A stretch of 64,000 nt of DNA from positions 16,062-80,061 of the forward strand of contig CAZJPN010000092.1 in assembly GCA_964547905.1 (NCBI GenBank), given 5' to 3'. Below, piece by piece: positions 34,956-44,141 of this stretch (within the stretch, counting starts at the first letter, position 1; each line of letters begins with the position of its first letter). The translations under genes and the position numbers were made by a program. Below the pieces are notes generated by a model. That model worked only from the letters and a program-made list of their open reading frames with translations, ran no database searches and was not told the DNA's origin. The DNA comes from JAJYLM01 sp964547905. Lineage in GTDB: Bacteria; JAMCPX01.

Positions 34956-35079
34956 CCCTTACTTTCTATTTTTTATCAGGCATTGTAGTGCCCTCCCGTG
35001 TGCCGGGGGAAATGAGAAGAAAGCCGTACCTTTCCATATTATATTGAACAAACCATGCTGTATATGCTAATTGCTCTCT

Positions 35080-37170
35080 ATGAAGTCGGAATTACTTATT
35101 ATACTATGTTTTTCTCTCTTTACGGCACAAAACGTAAGGGCGATTGAGCTTTCTTCCCTTTTAACACAGAAAGGCATTATAAAGTTCAGTGCAGACAATA
35201 TTATGTACGACGACAAAACAGGCATCTATGACGCACAGGGACATGTGTATATAGAAAAAGGTAATGCTGCTGTGTCTGCACAACACATAATCTTCAATTC
35301 AAAAACAGAGGATATCATTGCACAGGGGCATGTACACTGGGCTGTTGGAAATGAACGGATCGATGCCGATAAACTTGAGATAAACCTATCCAACCAAACA
35401 GGTGTTATCCACAACGGTTATATAAATATAGATAACGGCACCTATACGATTAAAGGTAAGATTATAAAAAAACTTTCAAATGTGCACTTTATAGTGGAGG
35501 AAGGTTCTCTGACAACATGCAAGTGCGATCTGAACAGTCCGGCATGGGACATTACTGCAAAACATATCGATGCCACCCTTGGCGGTTATGCAACTCTTAG
35601 AGATGCTTTCTTCAAAGTGAAAAACATGCCATTTATATATATACCGGTAGCAACAATACCGGTGAAAACAAATAGGGCATCGGGTCTTTTAATACCACAG
35701 TATACCTATTCAGGATTAAATGGGTTTACCATTAGTATACCCTACTTCTGGGCAATATCTCAGGATCAGGATGCTACGTTTTATTTTGATGCTATGACTA
35801 AAAGAGGTGCCGGTGTAGGAGGACAATACAGGTATGCCTTGAATGAAAAAGACAGCGGAGAATTTAATGCAAGATATTTCCAAGAATTTGTTTCACCTTA
35901 CAAGAGAGATAGATTCTTTTTAGGTGCTCATTATTATCAGGACCTTGTAGGAGGATTTTTCTCTAAGGGACTTTTGAATTATTACAGTGACAGACAATAT
36001 CTCAACGATTTCGATACGCTTCTGGAACAATCATCCGTAGAATACGTCGAATCAATGTTTACCCTACAAAAGAATTTTAATGATGCCGACGCTATCGCTT
36101 CGTTGATATATCTCGAAGATATGTGGGCACCCAATAACAATGCAACGCTTCAGCAACTGCCATTCGGATCTTTCAGCTATTTCCCGGTACGTATCTCTTC
36201 CGCGCTGCCATTATATGCCGAATTCAATACCACTATTGAAAACTTTATACGAAGCGACCCTTCGCTTCCCAGAGGTGAGAGGTACGGTATAATCCCTGGT
36301 GTTTATTTACCATTTACTATAGGTCACTACCTTTATTTTAATTCAGAGGCTCAGTATAGAGCATATTTCTATAATGCCGGAGTATACGGCGTTTATAAAC
36401 CAGGCAATCTATTATCGTACCACCTGTCTGCAGAGATATCGACAAAACTGTCAAGAGTCCTGCCAATAAAGATAGGCTCACTAAAAGCCGTTAAACATAT
36501 AGCATCCCCTTTTGTAAGTATAACATCGGATCATACATTGATAAGCAATGAGCTTTATGGTTTCGATGAGGTAGAGAACTCTCCGCTTGAAACGAGAGTC
36601 GTGAATTTCGGCATCCGCAATAGTTTTATAGGAAAGACAAAACCTTATGAAAACATGGTATCATATCCTGTTATAGGGAGATTCGACATATATTCCGGTT
36701 ATAATCTGATAAATACGGCAAAAACATTGACAGGTACGACTCAACATATAAAACCATTTCTTCCTGTGAATCTTGCTCTTGTACTTCAACCGCAGAGTTT
36801 TCTTAATACAAATATTAACATGGCCATTGATCCCGCAACAATGAGTCTTACCGAGACAACCATAATAGAATCAACCAGAGATACAAGGGGTGACAGTCTA
36901 TCTTTAAGTTACGCATATTTGCGGAGTATGGTCAACAGTATCAATGCGTATCTGAGTTTCGCACTGACACCGCACCTTTCATTTTACGGAAGTGCAAACT
37001 ACTCTTTTTATAACCGCGCTATGATACAAGACGTTTATGGAATAAAGTTCGGTACAAACGCCAACTGTTGGAGTATCGATGCATCATACATACAGAGGCC
37101 GTTAACGCCAGCCCTCAACACCGTAACCTTTTCCATTACCCTTACAGGACTTGGAACTATAGGGAATTAA
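35080..37170 (+). CDS. lptD: LPS assembly outer-membrane protein LptD
   Basis: Outer-membrane beta-barrel that inserts lipopolysaccharide at the cell surface. The ATG at 35080 opens a signal peptide ending near VRA-IEL; a TTG three codons earlier is also in frame and neither has a clear ribosome-binding site. Residues about 35-150 form the OstA/LptA-like beta-jellyroll (repeated AQGHVYIEKGN, AQGHVHW, GVIHNGYI), with a TTCKCD cysteine pair. After it the barrel region contains PVKTNRASGLLIPQ and YFWAISQDQDATFYFD, the usual LptD signature. Length 696 aa is short but in range. A chromate-transporter gene follows one base after the stop. Confidence 0.9.
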   Translation: MKSELLIILCFSLFTAQNVRAIELSSLLTQKGIIKFSADNIMYDDKTGIYDAQGHVYIEKGNAAVSAQHIIFNSKTEDIIAQGHVHWAVGNERIDADKLEINLSNQTGVIHNGYINIDNGTYTIKGKIIKKLSNVHFIVEEGSLTTCKCDLNSPAWDITAKHIDATLGGYATLRDAFFKVKNMPFIYIPVATIPVKTNRASGLLIPQYTYSGLNGFTISIPYFWAISQDQDATFYFDAMTKRGAGVGGQYRYALNEKDSGEFNARYFQEFVSPYKRDRFFLGAHYYQDLVGGFFSKGLLNYYSDRQYLNDFDTLLEQSSVEYVESMFTLQKNFNDADAIASLIYLEDMWAPNNNATLQQLPFGSFSYFPVRISSALPLYAEFNTTIENFIRSDPSLPRGERYGIIPGVYLPFTIGHYLYFNSEAQYRAYFYNAGVYGVYKPGNLLSYHLSAEISTKLSRVLPIKIGSLKAVKHIASPFVSITSDHTLISNELYGFDEVENSPLETRVVNFGIRNSFIGKTKPYENMVSYPVIGRFDIYSGYNLINTAKTLTGTTQHIKPFLPVNLALVLQPQSFLNTNINMAIDPATMSLTETTIIESTRDTRGDSLSLSYAYLRSMVNSINAYLSFALTPHLSFYGSANYSFYNRAMIQDVYGIKFGTNANCWSIDASYIQRPLTPALNTVTFSITLTGLGTIGN

Positions 37171-37171
37171 C

Positions 37172-38359
37172 ATGATAAAAAGATTAATAAATGCATGGAA
37201 TACATTGTGGAAATATTTTTTTTATATCGGGTTTTCTTATGGACCCATGGTTTATACGCTTGCAAGAACCGAGTTTGTCGAAAAGCTGAAGTTGCTTGAA
37301 AATAAAGATATAACAGAAGGTATTGCTGTCGGAGAGGTAATGCCGGGTGCGGTGTTCGTTGATTTTGTATCATACCTTGGATTCTTGATAAAAAAAACAA
37401 GGGGTGCGTTCCTTGCCACGATGTTTTTTATAGCACCTTCATTCCTCCTTATGGTTGTTTTGAGCGTGCTGTACATGAAGTACGGGCAGCTCCCGTTGAT
37501 CCAGAACATAATGCGTGGGCTTTCGGCTATTATGATAGCACTTATCATAAAGGTAATGATCGATATATACAAAACAGGTGTTAAAAACCCTCTGTATCTT
37601 GTTGTATCTGCACTGGCATTGTTACTCCTGCTGATCAATGTAAACATTGTACTGATCCTGATCATCGGCATAAGTATAATGATTTCTTATGGTATTTATA
37701 AGAAGGAACTGGAATTTAAGTATGTACATGTTAAATGGCCTTCTTCGACAGATATATACTCTTTCATAAAAAATAATATATGGGTAGTATGGCTTGGATT
37801 TCTGCTTATAGCAGGAAACACTATTCTATATCATATCTCACCGAACATAGCGCTTATGAACGGTAATCTGTTTAAAATAGGCTTGTTAACATTTGGGAAT
37901 GGATACACCATGCTTCCGTTTATTTCCAAAGAAGTGGTCAGTAATTATCACTGGCTTACACCAAAAGAGTTTTCTGACGGTATTGTAATGGGACAGATAA
38001 CACCCGGCCCTGTTGTCATTACAGCCACATTCATAGGATATAAAGTAGGCGGTTTTTTTGGAGCGCTAACAGCTACTGCATCCATATTCATGCCGTCGAC
38101 CATACTTGTGGCACTTGTTGCCAAACCTTTTATAAAATATCAAGACAATAAATGGGCGCTGTCGGCATTGAAGGGTATATTGACATCCTTTATAGGCCTG
38201 CTTGCCCTTGTCGTGGCACAGCTGGCAAAGACAAATATAACGGATTACAAGACAGCCCTTTTCGCTCTTACTTCACTGGTACTTTTTGTTTATACGAAAA
38301 TAAATCCGGTCATTCTGCTCATCGCTGGTATTATTGTGTCGTTATTCATCTTCAAATAA
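37172..38359 (+). CDS. chrA: Chromate transporter family protein (two CHR domains)
   Basis: A 395-aa membrane protein with two homologous CHR halves. The first half has FSYGPMVYTLARTEFVEK and VGEVMPGAVFVDFVSYLG; the second has TFGNGYTMLPFISKEVV and MGQITPGPVVITATFIGYK. The PGP-type motifs and GNG loop identify the CHR family. Such proteins export chromate or transport related oxyanions (sulfate-like), but many have no proven substrate. AGGGA precedes the ATG, which lies one base after the lptD stop. It is convergent with the Mut7-C gene. Confidence 0.88.
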   Translation: MIKRLINAWNTLWKYFFYIGFSYGPMVYTLARTEFVEKLKLLENKDITEGIAVGEVMPGAVFVDFVSYLGFLIKKTRGAFLATMFFIAPSFLLMVVLSVLYMKYGQLPLIQNIMRGLSAIMIALIIKVMIDIYKTGVKNPLYLVVSALALLLLLINVNIVLILIIGISIMISYGIYKKELEFKYVHVKWPSSTDIYSFIKNNIWVVWLGFLLIAGNTILYHISPNIALMNGNLFKIGLLTFGNGYTMLPFISKEVVSNYHWLTPKEFSDGIVMGQITPGPVVITATFIGYKVGGFFGALTATASIFMPSTILVALVAKPFIKYQDNKWALSALKGILTSFIGLLALVVAQLAKTNITDYKTALFALTSLVLFVYTKINPVILLIAGIIVSLFIFK

Positions 38360-38380
38360 GCTGAAACATGCATGTATATC

Positions 38381-38854
38381 TTATGGCAGAACGACCTTCA
38401 GTGTCTGAAGCATATTTTCCTTGTGCGTGCCGCCCCAGTAGATCTTTTTGCATGAAGGACATTTTGAGAAGGCATCCTGTGTAGACAGTACAAATGAAGG
38501 TACGATGTCTTTTACCTCATCTTTGCTAACGGCAATAAGTTCTCTGTTGCAGACAATACATCTCGTAAAGAACCTGTTCGGATCAGGAACAATGTTATGT
38601 TCTTTGAACAGCTCTTTTAACTGTCCTATAGTGTAGTTATCATGCAGGACAATAGCATCTATATCTCCATGCGATTCAAACCATGTATCTCTTGTTATGA
38701 TGATACGGTTTGTCTGTTCCGATATGTTTATTAAATCTTCCCTTTTGTATTTGCTGCTGTAAAGTGCGTCGAATCCTGCAACCCTCAGCCACTTTGCAAG
38801 CCTGCCGAGCATCCTGTCCACAATAAAGGTTACTGCGTCCGGGGATATATCCAT
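38381..38854 (-). CDS. Mut7-C RNAse domain protein with zinc ribbon
   Basis: A 157-aa protein. The N-terminal part FIVDRMLGRLAKWLRVAGFD, then RIIITRDTWF, is the Mut7-C (DUF82) PIN-like domain with conserved acidic residues. The C-terminal half has CIVC and CPSC pairs about 43 residues apart forming a zinc ribbon. PIN-like fold suggests RNA or metal-dependent nuclease function, unproven in bacteria. It stands alone, convergent with the chromate transporter and divergent from the RND exporter. Confidence 0.8.
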   Translation of the reverse strand: MDISPDAVTFIVDRMLGRLAKWLRVAGFDALYSSKYKREDLINISEQTNRIIITRDTWFESHGDIDAIVLHDNYTIGQLKELFKEHNIVPDPNRFFTRCIVCNRELIAVSKDEVKDIVPSFVLSTQDAFSKCPSCKKIYWGGTHKENMLQTLKVVLP

Positions 38855-38884
38855 ATACCACTCATGTCTCCTTCTCCTGTCTGT

Positions 38885-38900
38885 TTGACAATCATGTCAA
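38885..38900. promoter_or_regulatory. Palindrome TTGACA-N4-TGTCAA (second copy)
   Basis: A perfect inverted repeat with the same arms as 17859-17874, in the 91-base gap between the Mut7-C gene and the RND exporter. A TATAAC begins at about 38913 downstream on the + strand, but the distance from TTGACA (22 bases) is too long for a simple promoter, so an operator is the better reading. Confidence 0.4.
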
Positions 38901-38945
38901 CTTTGCTTGCATTATAACGTATTATCATCTATATGCAAAAACATT

Positions 38946-41207
38946 ATGAAAAAATTGGTTGAGATTGCAATAAAATATCCATGGCGTGTCATTATAGTTA
39001 TTGCCATGCTTACTGCCATAGCAGGCTACTTTGCAATCGGCGTACCTGTTCAGGATGACATCATGAAAACGCTCCCTGAACATGACCCCCAGGTAACGCT
39101 GTTCAACAATATAGGAAAACGTTTTGGCGGTACGGATTATTTCCTTGTCGTTATGGAGGGAGACAACCTGTTTACCCGTTCAAGCCTTGAAAAACTGAAA
39201 ACCATTACCGATAAACTCGAATCGCTTCCCGAACTCAACAGGGTCGAGAGCCTTACCAATGTCGAAGATATCAAGGCAAGCCATGGAGAGCTTGATATCT
39301 CGAAATTTATGGAACACATCCCGGACAATCCACAGGCGCTGGAAACGATCAAACAGGATGCACTCTCGGACAAACTGTATCTCGGCAACCTCATTTCACC
39401 GAATGGGAAGGCACTTGCCGTACTTTGTCAGATCAAAAAGGACATAAACAGTGAATCCCTTGTAAACAGGATCGACAAGATCATCCAGCCTTACAAAGGA
39501 CCCGAGAATATTTACCTGATAGGTGTGCCTGTTGATAACGATATTATCAGCAAAGCAATACATTCCGATTTAGGAAAACTGCTGCCTCTTGCGATACTGA
39601 TCAATATCGTCATAATGTATATACTGTTCCGCAATTTTATCAGTGTTGTCCTGAGGCTTACCCCTGCACTCATTGCCATAGTCCTGACCGTGGGTGCCAT
39701 GGGTATAACGCACACCCCGTTCACCATGCTTTCCGTCGGTATGCCCACCCTCCTTATCGCACTCGGCAGCATCTACAGCATCCACATCATGACACGGTAC
39801 TACCAGCTGCTCGAACATACAAAGAACAATGAAAAAGCATTAAAAGGTATGATAAAGGAACTCGGCATACCAATGCTGTTTATAGGATTGATAACCTCGA
39901 TGGGCTTTTTCGCCAATGTATCTTCCACAATCGTGCAGGTAAAACAGGCTGGTATATTTGCAGGTATAGGTATATTATTTTCCATGTTTATATCCGTGAC
40001 CCTGGTACCAGCCCTGCTAACACTCAGGCATAAGGGGAAAGAGGAGCAGCGTGCAAGCAAAAAGAGCGGGTTCAACAATTTCCTCGAGAACCTCTCTGTA
40101 TGGGTGCAGAGGCACAACTCCATAATCCTTGCTATAGGCATAGGACTTGCAGCTCTCGCGATCTATAGGGTAAAGACCATCAACACGGAAACAGACATTA
40201 CGAAGTTTTTCAAGGCAGATTCGGTTGTACGGAAGACATCCGCAAAAGCGGTTAAAAACTTCGGCGGTATATTCGTGCTTCAGATTCTTGTACACGGTGA
40301 CATAAACTCTCCTGCAGTAATGAATACCATGGCCAAACTTGAGGATGAGGTGGACACCATCAACGGGGTTCATTATCCATTCAGCATAGCCGACCTGATC
40401 GAGAAAATGAATGAGGTCATGCATGATAATAATCCCGCCTATCACACGATACCTGCGACAAAGAACGCCATAGCCCAGTACCTGCTCCTGTATTCCATGT
40501 CGGATCAAAAAATGCTGGATACGCTCATTACGCCTGATTCGAAAGAGGCTATCATCCAGGCAAGGATCGGGAAATTTGGCTTTCATGAGATAGAGCAGAT
40601 CATTAATCAGATCAAACAAAAAATACAACCTCTTGAAACAAAGGACATCCGTTTTACGCTGTCCGGTTCACCCATGCTTATCTTAACCATCAATAAACAT
40701 CTTATAGAAAACCAAGAGACAAGCCTTTATATATCGATTATAGCTGTTTTCCTTTTATTATCTGTTGTATTTCGATCCCTGATAGGCGGATTGATTACAC
40801 TTATTCCGCTCGTGATAAAGGTCAGCTACAACTACGGTATCATGGAGCTCTTCCATATACCACTGAACGTTGCCACAGGGCTTATTGCGAGCATGACAAT
40901 AGGTGTTGGAGTTGATTATATCATACACTTCGTCATGGGATTCAGAGAGCGACTCAAAGAAGGTTCAAGTCATTCCATCGATTCTGCCATGAAAGAGGCC
41001 ACGGTCATAACGGGCAGATCCATACTGAACAGCGCAATCGTGCTTGTCGGGGACTTTTCCGTGCTGACGCTTTCAAGCTTCCTTCCGATGATCTACTTTG
41101 GAATACTCTCCGCAAGCATGGTCATATACAGTTCTATCGTTTCCATAACCCTGTTTCCCGCCCTGCTGCAGATAGTCCACAAGCACCTGAAGTGGCTGAA
41201 GAAGTAG
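38946..41207 (+). CDS. RND-superfamily exporter (MMPL/HpnN-like)
   Basis: A 753-aa inner-membrane transporter from the ATG at 38946; an in-frame TTG at 38907 is the alternative and neither has a strong ribosome-binding site. It follows the RND plan: one helix, a periplasmic domain (VQDDIMKTLPEHDP), a sterol-sensing-type bundle (GMPTLLIALGSIYSIHIMTR), a second periplasmic loop, and a second bundle with SMTIGVGVDYIIHF. Proteins of this layout carry lipids such as hopanoids or mycolipids, or drugs. No adaptor or outer-membrane factor is next to it. It ends 6 bases before the convergent lhgO. Confidence 0.85.
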   Translation: MKKLVEIAIKYPWRVIIVIAMLTAIAGYFAIGVPVQDDIMKTLPEHDPQVTLFNNIGKRFGGTDYFLVVMEGDNLFTRSSLEKLKTITDKLESLPELNRVESLTNVEDIKASHGELDISKFMEHIPDNPQALETIKQDALSDKLYLGNLISPNGKALAVLCQIKKDINSESLVNRIDKIIQPYKGPENIYLIGVPVDNDIISKAIHSDLGKLLPLAILINIVIMYILFRNFISVVLRLTPALIAIVLTVGAMGITHTPFTMLSVGMPTLLIALGSIYSIHIMTRYYQLLEHTKNNEKALKGMIKELGIPMLFIGLITSMGFFANVSSTIVQVKQAGIFAGIGILFSMFISVTLVPALLTLRHKGKEEQRASKKSGFNNFLENLSVWVQRHNSIILAIGIGLAALAIYRVKTINTETDITKFFKADSVVRKTSAKAVKNFGGIFVLQILVHGDINSPAVMNTMAKLEDEVDTINGVHYPFSIADLIEKMNEVMHDNNPAYHTIPATKNAIAQYLLLYSMSDQKMLDTLITPDSKEAIIQARIGKFGFHEIEQIINQIKQKIQPLETKDIRFTLSGSPMLILTINKHLIENQETSLYISIIAVFLLLSVVFRSLIGGLITLIPLVIKVSYNYGIMELFHIPLNVATGLIASMTIGVGVDYIIHFVMGFRERLKEGSSHSIDSAMKEATVITGRSILNSAIVLVGDFSVLTLSSFLPMIYFGILSASMVIYSSIVSITLFPALLQIVHKHLKWLKK

Positions 41208-41213
41208 CCCTCG

Positions 41214-42413
41214 CTAACCAAACTCTGATACTGCATACTTTGCAAAGGCCATTGACGAGGTAAAAGCAGGGGAAACAGCATTCAGTACATGCAGCGAATC
41301 GCCATCCTTTATGAGAACAAAATCCATCTCAAGTTTTTTCGTGTGCCAGTTTATAAGCTGCGGTCTTATACCTACTTTATCGGTGTCCTCGATATCGTTG
41401 AATACAAGTGATCTGACGAGCTTTTTTGCTTCGTCAAAAACGAATCTTCTTCTATATTTCTTTATCTCTTCAATTGCAGAATATCTGAAAACAGGATCTG
41501 TTATAAGCATCAGTGCATCATGATAAAGGATAGACAATGTTTCGGTTCCCAAACCATCAAATATCCTGTAATTTTCCCTGCCAAAGGTAGGAATGGCGGT
41601 AGGGCCTATATAAATCCTATTGTCAGCAGTATGTGTAAAGTGAACACCAAGAAATGGGTTTCTTAAATCAGGTACAGGATATATGTTGCCCCTGACGAGA
41701 AAATTCCTTTCCTTGATCAACCTTTTATAAGTACCCTTAAATGGAAGGATCTTATACTCTTTTACAATGTCAAACCAGTGGGCGATCCTATCCGCATAAG
41801 CACCTGCAGCATTAACGAATTGTTTAAAATGCACTAATCCTTTTGATGTGCGGATAACATGATCATCAACAAGACTTATAAAAGGTGTATGGTAAAACAA
41901 TCCAACCTTTTTTGAATCAACAAGTTCTTTCGTAAGGGCGTTTAATATCTCTACAGGCATCATAACCGCGGTTTCAGGAGAGAATAATGCCTTTTCACAT
42001 GTTACGGCATAAGGCTCTATTTCCGACAGTTCCTTCTCATCTATAATAATTGATTTTGCACCGCTTGCGTCCGCCCTTTTTTTTAGTTCTCCAAGGCTTT
42101 TGAGCTCTTCATGATTTTTAGTAACAATAACCTTACCTGTTTCTTTCAATGTCAGATTTTTCTCATAGCAGAACTGCTTCATAAGACGATTGCCTTCGAT
42201 ACAAAAGCGAGCCTTCATACTATCCGGCGTATAGTATATACCCGCATGGAGTACGCCGCTGTTGCGTCCGCTTGCATGGCAACCAACGTTATCCTCTTTC
42301 TCAATGATAACTATATCTTCCGCACCACGAGCAAGGAACTCGCGTGCAATGGTAATACCTGTTATGCCTGCTCCAGCTATAAGAATCTGACATTCAGTAT
42401 ATTCCGTTTGCAT
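41214..42413 (-). CDS. lhgO: L-2-hydroxyglutarate oxidase/dehydrogenase LhgO
   Basis: FAD-dependent enzyme of the DAO family that oxidises L-2-hydroxyglutarate to 2-oxoglutarate, probably passing electrons to quinone at the inner membrane. The FAD motif LIAGAGITGITIAREF opens the protein, then HASGRNSGVLHAGIYY and HFTHTADNRIYIGPTA are typical of LhgO. Length 399 aa is usual. It is the last gene of the long - strand string that begins with the J-domain gene, 25 bases after the preceding unknown. Confidence 0.88.
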   Translation of the reverse strand: MQTEYTECQILIAGAGITGITIAREFLARGAEDIVIIEKEDNVGCHASGRNSGVLHAGIYYTPDSMKARFCIEGNRLMKQFCYEKNLTLKETGKVIVTKNHEELKSLGELKKRADASGAKSIIIDEKELSEIEPYAVTCEKALFSPETAVMMPVEILNALTKELVDSKKVGLFYHTPFISLVDDHVIRTSKGLVHFKQFVNAAGAYADRIAHWFDIVKEYKILPFKGTYKRLIKERNFLVRGNIYPVPDLRNPFLGVHFTHTADNRIYIGPTAIPTFGRENYRIFDGLGTETLSILYHDALMLITDPVFRYSAIEEIKKYRRRFVFDEAKKLVRSLVFNDIEDTDKVGIRPQLINWHTKKLEMDFVLIKDGDSLHVLNAVSPAFTSSMAFAKYAVSEFG

Positions 42414-42438
42414 TTTTCGGGTTAATCCAGGTTGAAAA

Positions 42439-43275
42439 TCAGAACAATATAAATGACGACAATGTCTGTCGTGAAATGGGTAGCCTTTTCATCTCATAGG
42501 GCGTTAAGAACAAGTTATTGATATACGCATTCTTATGAAACAGCACTGCATCCTTAAACTCCCATCTTTGAACAAGAGAATCTCCGTTGTACAGTTCGGC
42601 TACCTCTGGCAGCGTCATGGCTGTCTGTGTATAGGTGTCGGCTTCGATATGCACAGTCGCATCATTGTTATCGTCGCCATTTTTAATTTTTGCAGTATTG
42701 TTTGCGAGTTTAACGTCTGTCAAATAGTCTTTCACAACAGCCAGTACATAATTGTTTTCGTATTTTATTCTGTACATTATTGGAACTGTATCTTCGTTAT
42801 CTATAAATAATTGATCGTTATCATCGCCGATGATATATGCGGCTCTGTTGTCCGCAAGTCCATAAGCAACCTTTGTTTGATTTAGCCCGATTTCATTGAA
42901 TATTCTCTGTGGATTATCCGACAAATATAACCCTACCAAAACTGTAAAGAGGTTGTTTTGCGAAAATATCTGCATGGGTGTGAGCATTCTTACATTATTT
43001 ACAAGTATTGATTGGCGCAGCCCGTCGTTTATAATACTGACAACAGCCTTTGGAAATACATAATCCTGTCTGACATGACCATCTGGCTTTATTATAACCC
43101 TACAGGGTACAGGGATATTTATATAATCCTTACCAAGGTTAAAAAACGCATTTCCGTTGAGCACGAGTACATCTAAGCTCTTCTGTGACTTCATCAGTTC
43201 TGCCATCTTATATGCAGGGATGATAAAGTCCGTAAACAACACAACCGCCAGTAAGACCAATATTATTCTTTTCAT
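42439..43275 (-). CDS. Secreted or membrane-anchored protein of unknown function
   Basis: I do not recognise this 278-aa protein. It begins with a hydrophobic signal (RIILVLLAVVLFTDFIIPAY) without a lipobox. The rest is beta-rich (NGNAFFNLGKDYINIPVPCR, DTVPIMYRIKYENNYVLAVV) and could adopt an LolA-like lipid-binding shape, which is only a guess. The final residues FILF are hydrophobic, ending in Phe, a feature seen in some outer-membrane or envelope proteins. It overlaps galU by 4 bases, so it is made together with UDP-glucose synthesis; an envelope role fits. Confidence 0.6.
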   Translation of the reverse strand: MKRIILVLLAVVLFTDFIIPAYKMAELMKSQKSLDVLVLNGNAFFNLGKDYINIPVPCRVIIKPDGHVRQDYVFPKAVVSIINDGLRQSILVNNVRMLTPMQIFSQNNLFTVLVGLYLSDNPQRIFNEIGLNQTKVAYGLADNRAAYIIGDDNDQLFIDNEDTVPIMYRIKYENNYVLAVVKDYLTDVKLANNTAKIKNGDDNNDATVHIEADTYTQTAMTLPEVAELYNGDSLVQRWEFKDAVLFHKNAYINNLFLTPYEMKRLPISRQTLSSFILF

Positions 43276-44141
43276 TTGATATACCCTTTCATGTAGTCAA
43301 GCAATCTGTCTTTTATTTCTTCCCTTTTCATTGCATAAGCAATATTTGCGAGTAAAAATCCGAGCTTGTCTCCACCGTCGTACCTGTCTCCTTCAAACTG
43401 GTATCCTATCATGCCTTTTTGTTTTAACAGTTCTCTCAACCCGTCTGTAAGCTGAAGCTCCCCCCCTGTACCGGAAGGTATGCTTTCCAATATGCCGAAG
43501 ATCTCGGGTGTGAGTATATATCTGCCTATGATTGCAAGATTGGATGGGGCTTTATCAGGCGCTGGTTTTTCGACAACATCGTCAAGCATATAAATTCTTT
43601 TATCCGTTTGTCTTCCCTTTATTATGCCGTATCTGGACGTGTCTTCTCTTGAAACCTCCTGCACCGCTATGATAGGTTTTTTATACTTTTCATAAACATC
43701 TACCATCTGTAAAAGGCACGGCTTTTGAGCATCTAGGATATCATCACCGAGTATGACTGCGAATGGCTCATCGCCTATAAGGTATTTAGCCTGTAAAACG
43801 GCATGACCGAGCCCAAGCGGTTTTTTTTGCCTTATAGATACAATCTTTATCATGTCCGACAAACCTTCGATAAGGCCAAGCAGGCCCAGGCCGTTGCTGC
43901 CCTTTTTTCTCAGCGCATCTTCAAGTTCGTAGTTGATATCGAAGTGGTCTTCTATTGCCTCTTTACCATGGTTTACAATGAGGATAACAAGCTCTATGCC
44001 TGATGCCTTTGCCTCTTCCACGATATACTGAATCATGGGTTTGTCCACTATCGGCAAAAGTTCTTTTGGTACTGCCTTTGTTACAGGCAAAAATCTTGTA
44101 CCATATCCTGCTGCAGGTATCACTGCTTTTTTGATCTTCAT
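43272..44141 (-). CDS. galU: UTP:glucose-1-phosphate uridylyltransferase GalU
   Basis: Makes UDP-glucose for LPS, capsule and glycosides. The nucleotide-binding opening AVIPAAGYGTRFLPVTKAVP and the KELLPIVDKPMIQY segment are diagnostic, with GDDILDA holding the metal Asp. Length 289 aa is standard. It overlaps ttcA and the following unknown by 4 bases each, showing tight coupling. Confidence 0.96.
   Translation of the reverse strand: MKIKKAVIPAAGYGTRFLPVTKAVPKELLPIVDKPMIQYIVEEAKASGIELVILIVNHGKEAIEDHFDINYELEDALRKKGSNGLGLLGLIEGLSDMIKIVSIRQKKPLGLGHAVLQAKYLIGDEPFAVILGDDILDAQKPCLLQMVDVYEKYKKPIIAVQEVSREDTSRYGIIKGRQTDKRIYMLDDVVEKPAPDKAPSNLAIIGRYILTPEIFGILESIPSGTGGELQLTDGLRELLKQKGMIGYQFEGDRYDGGDKLGFLLANIAYAMKREEIKDRLLDYMKGYIK

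Noticed and set aside
38885..38918. Sigma-70 promoter TTGACA...TATAAC for the RND exporter
   Set aside because: The 22-base spacing is too long; kept only as a palindrome.
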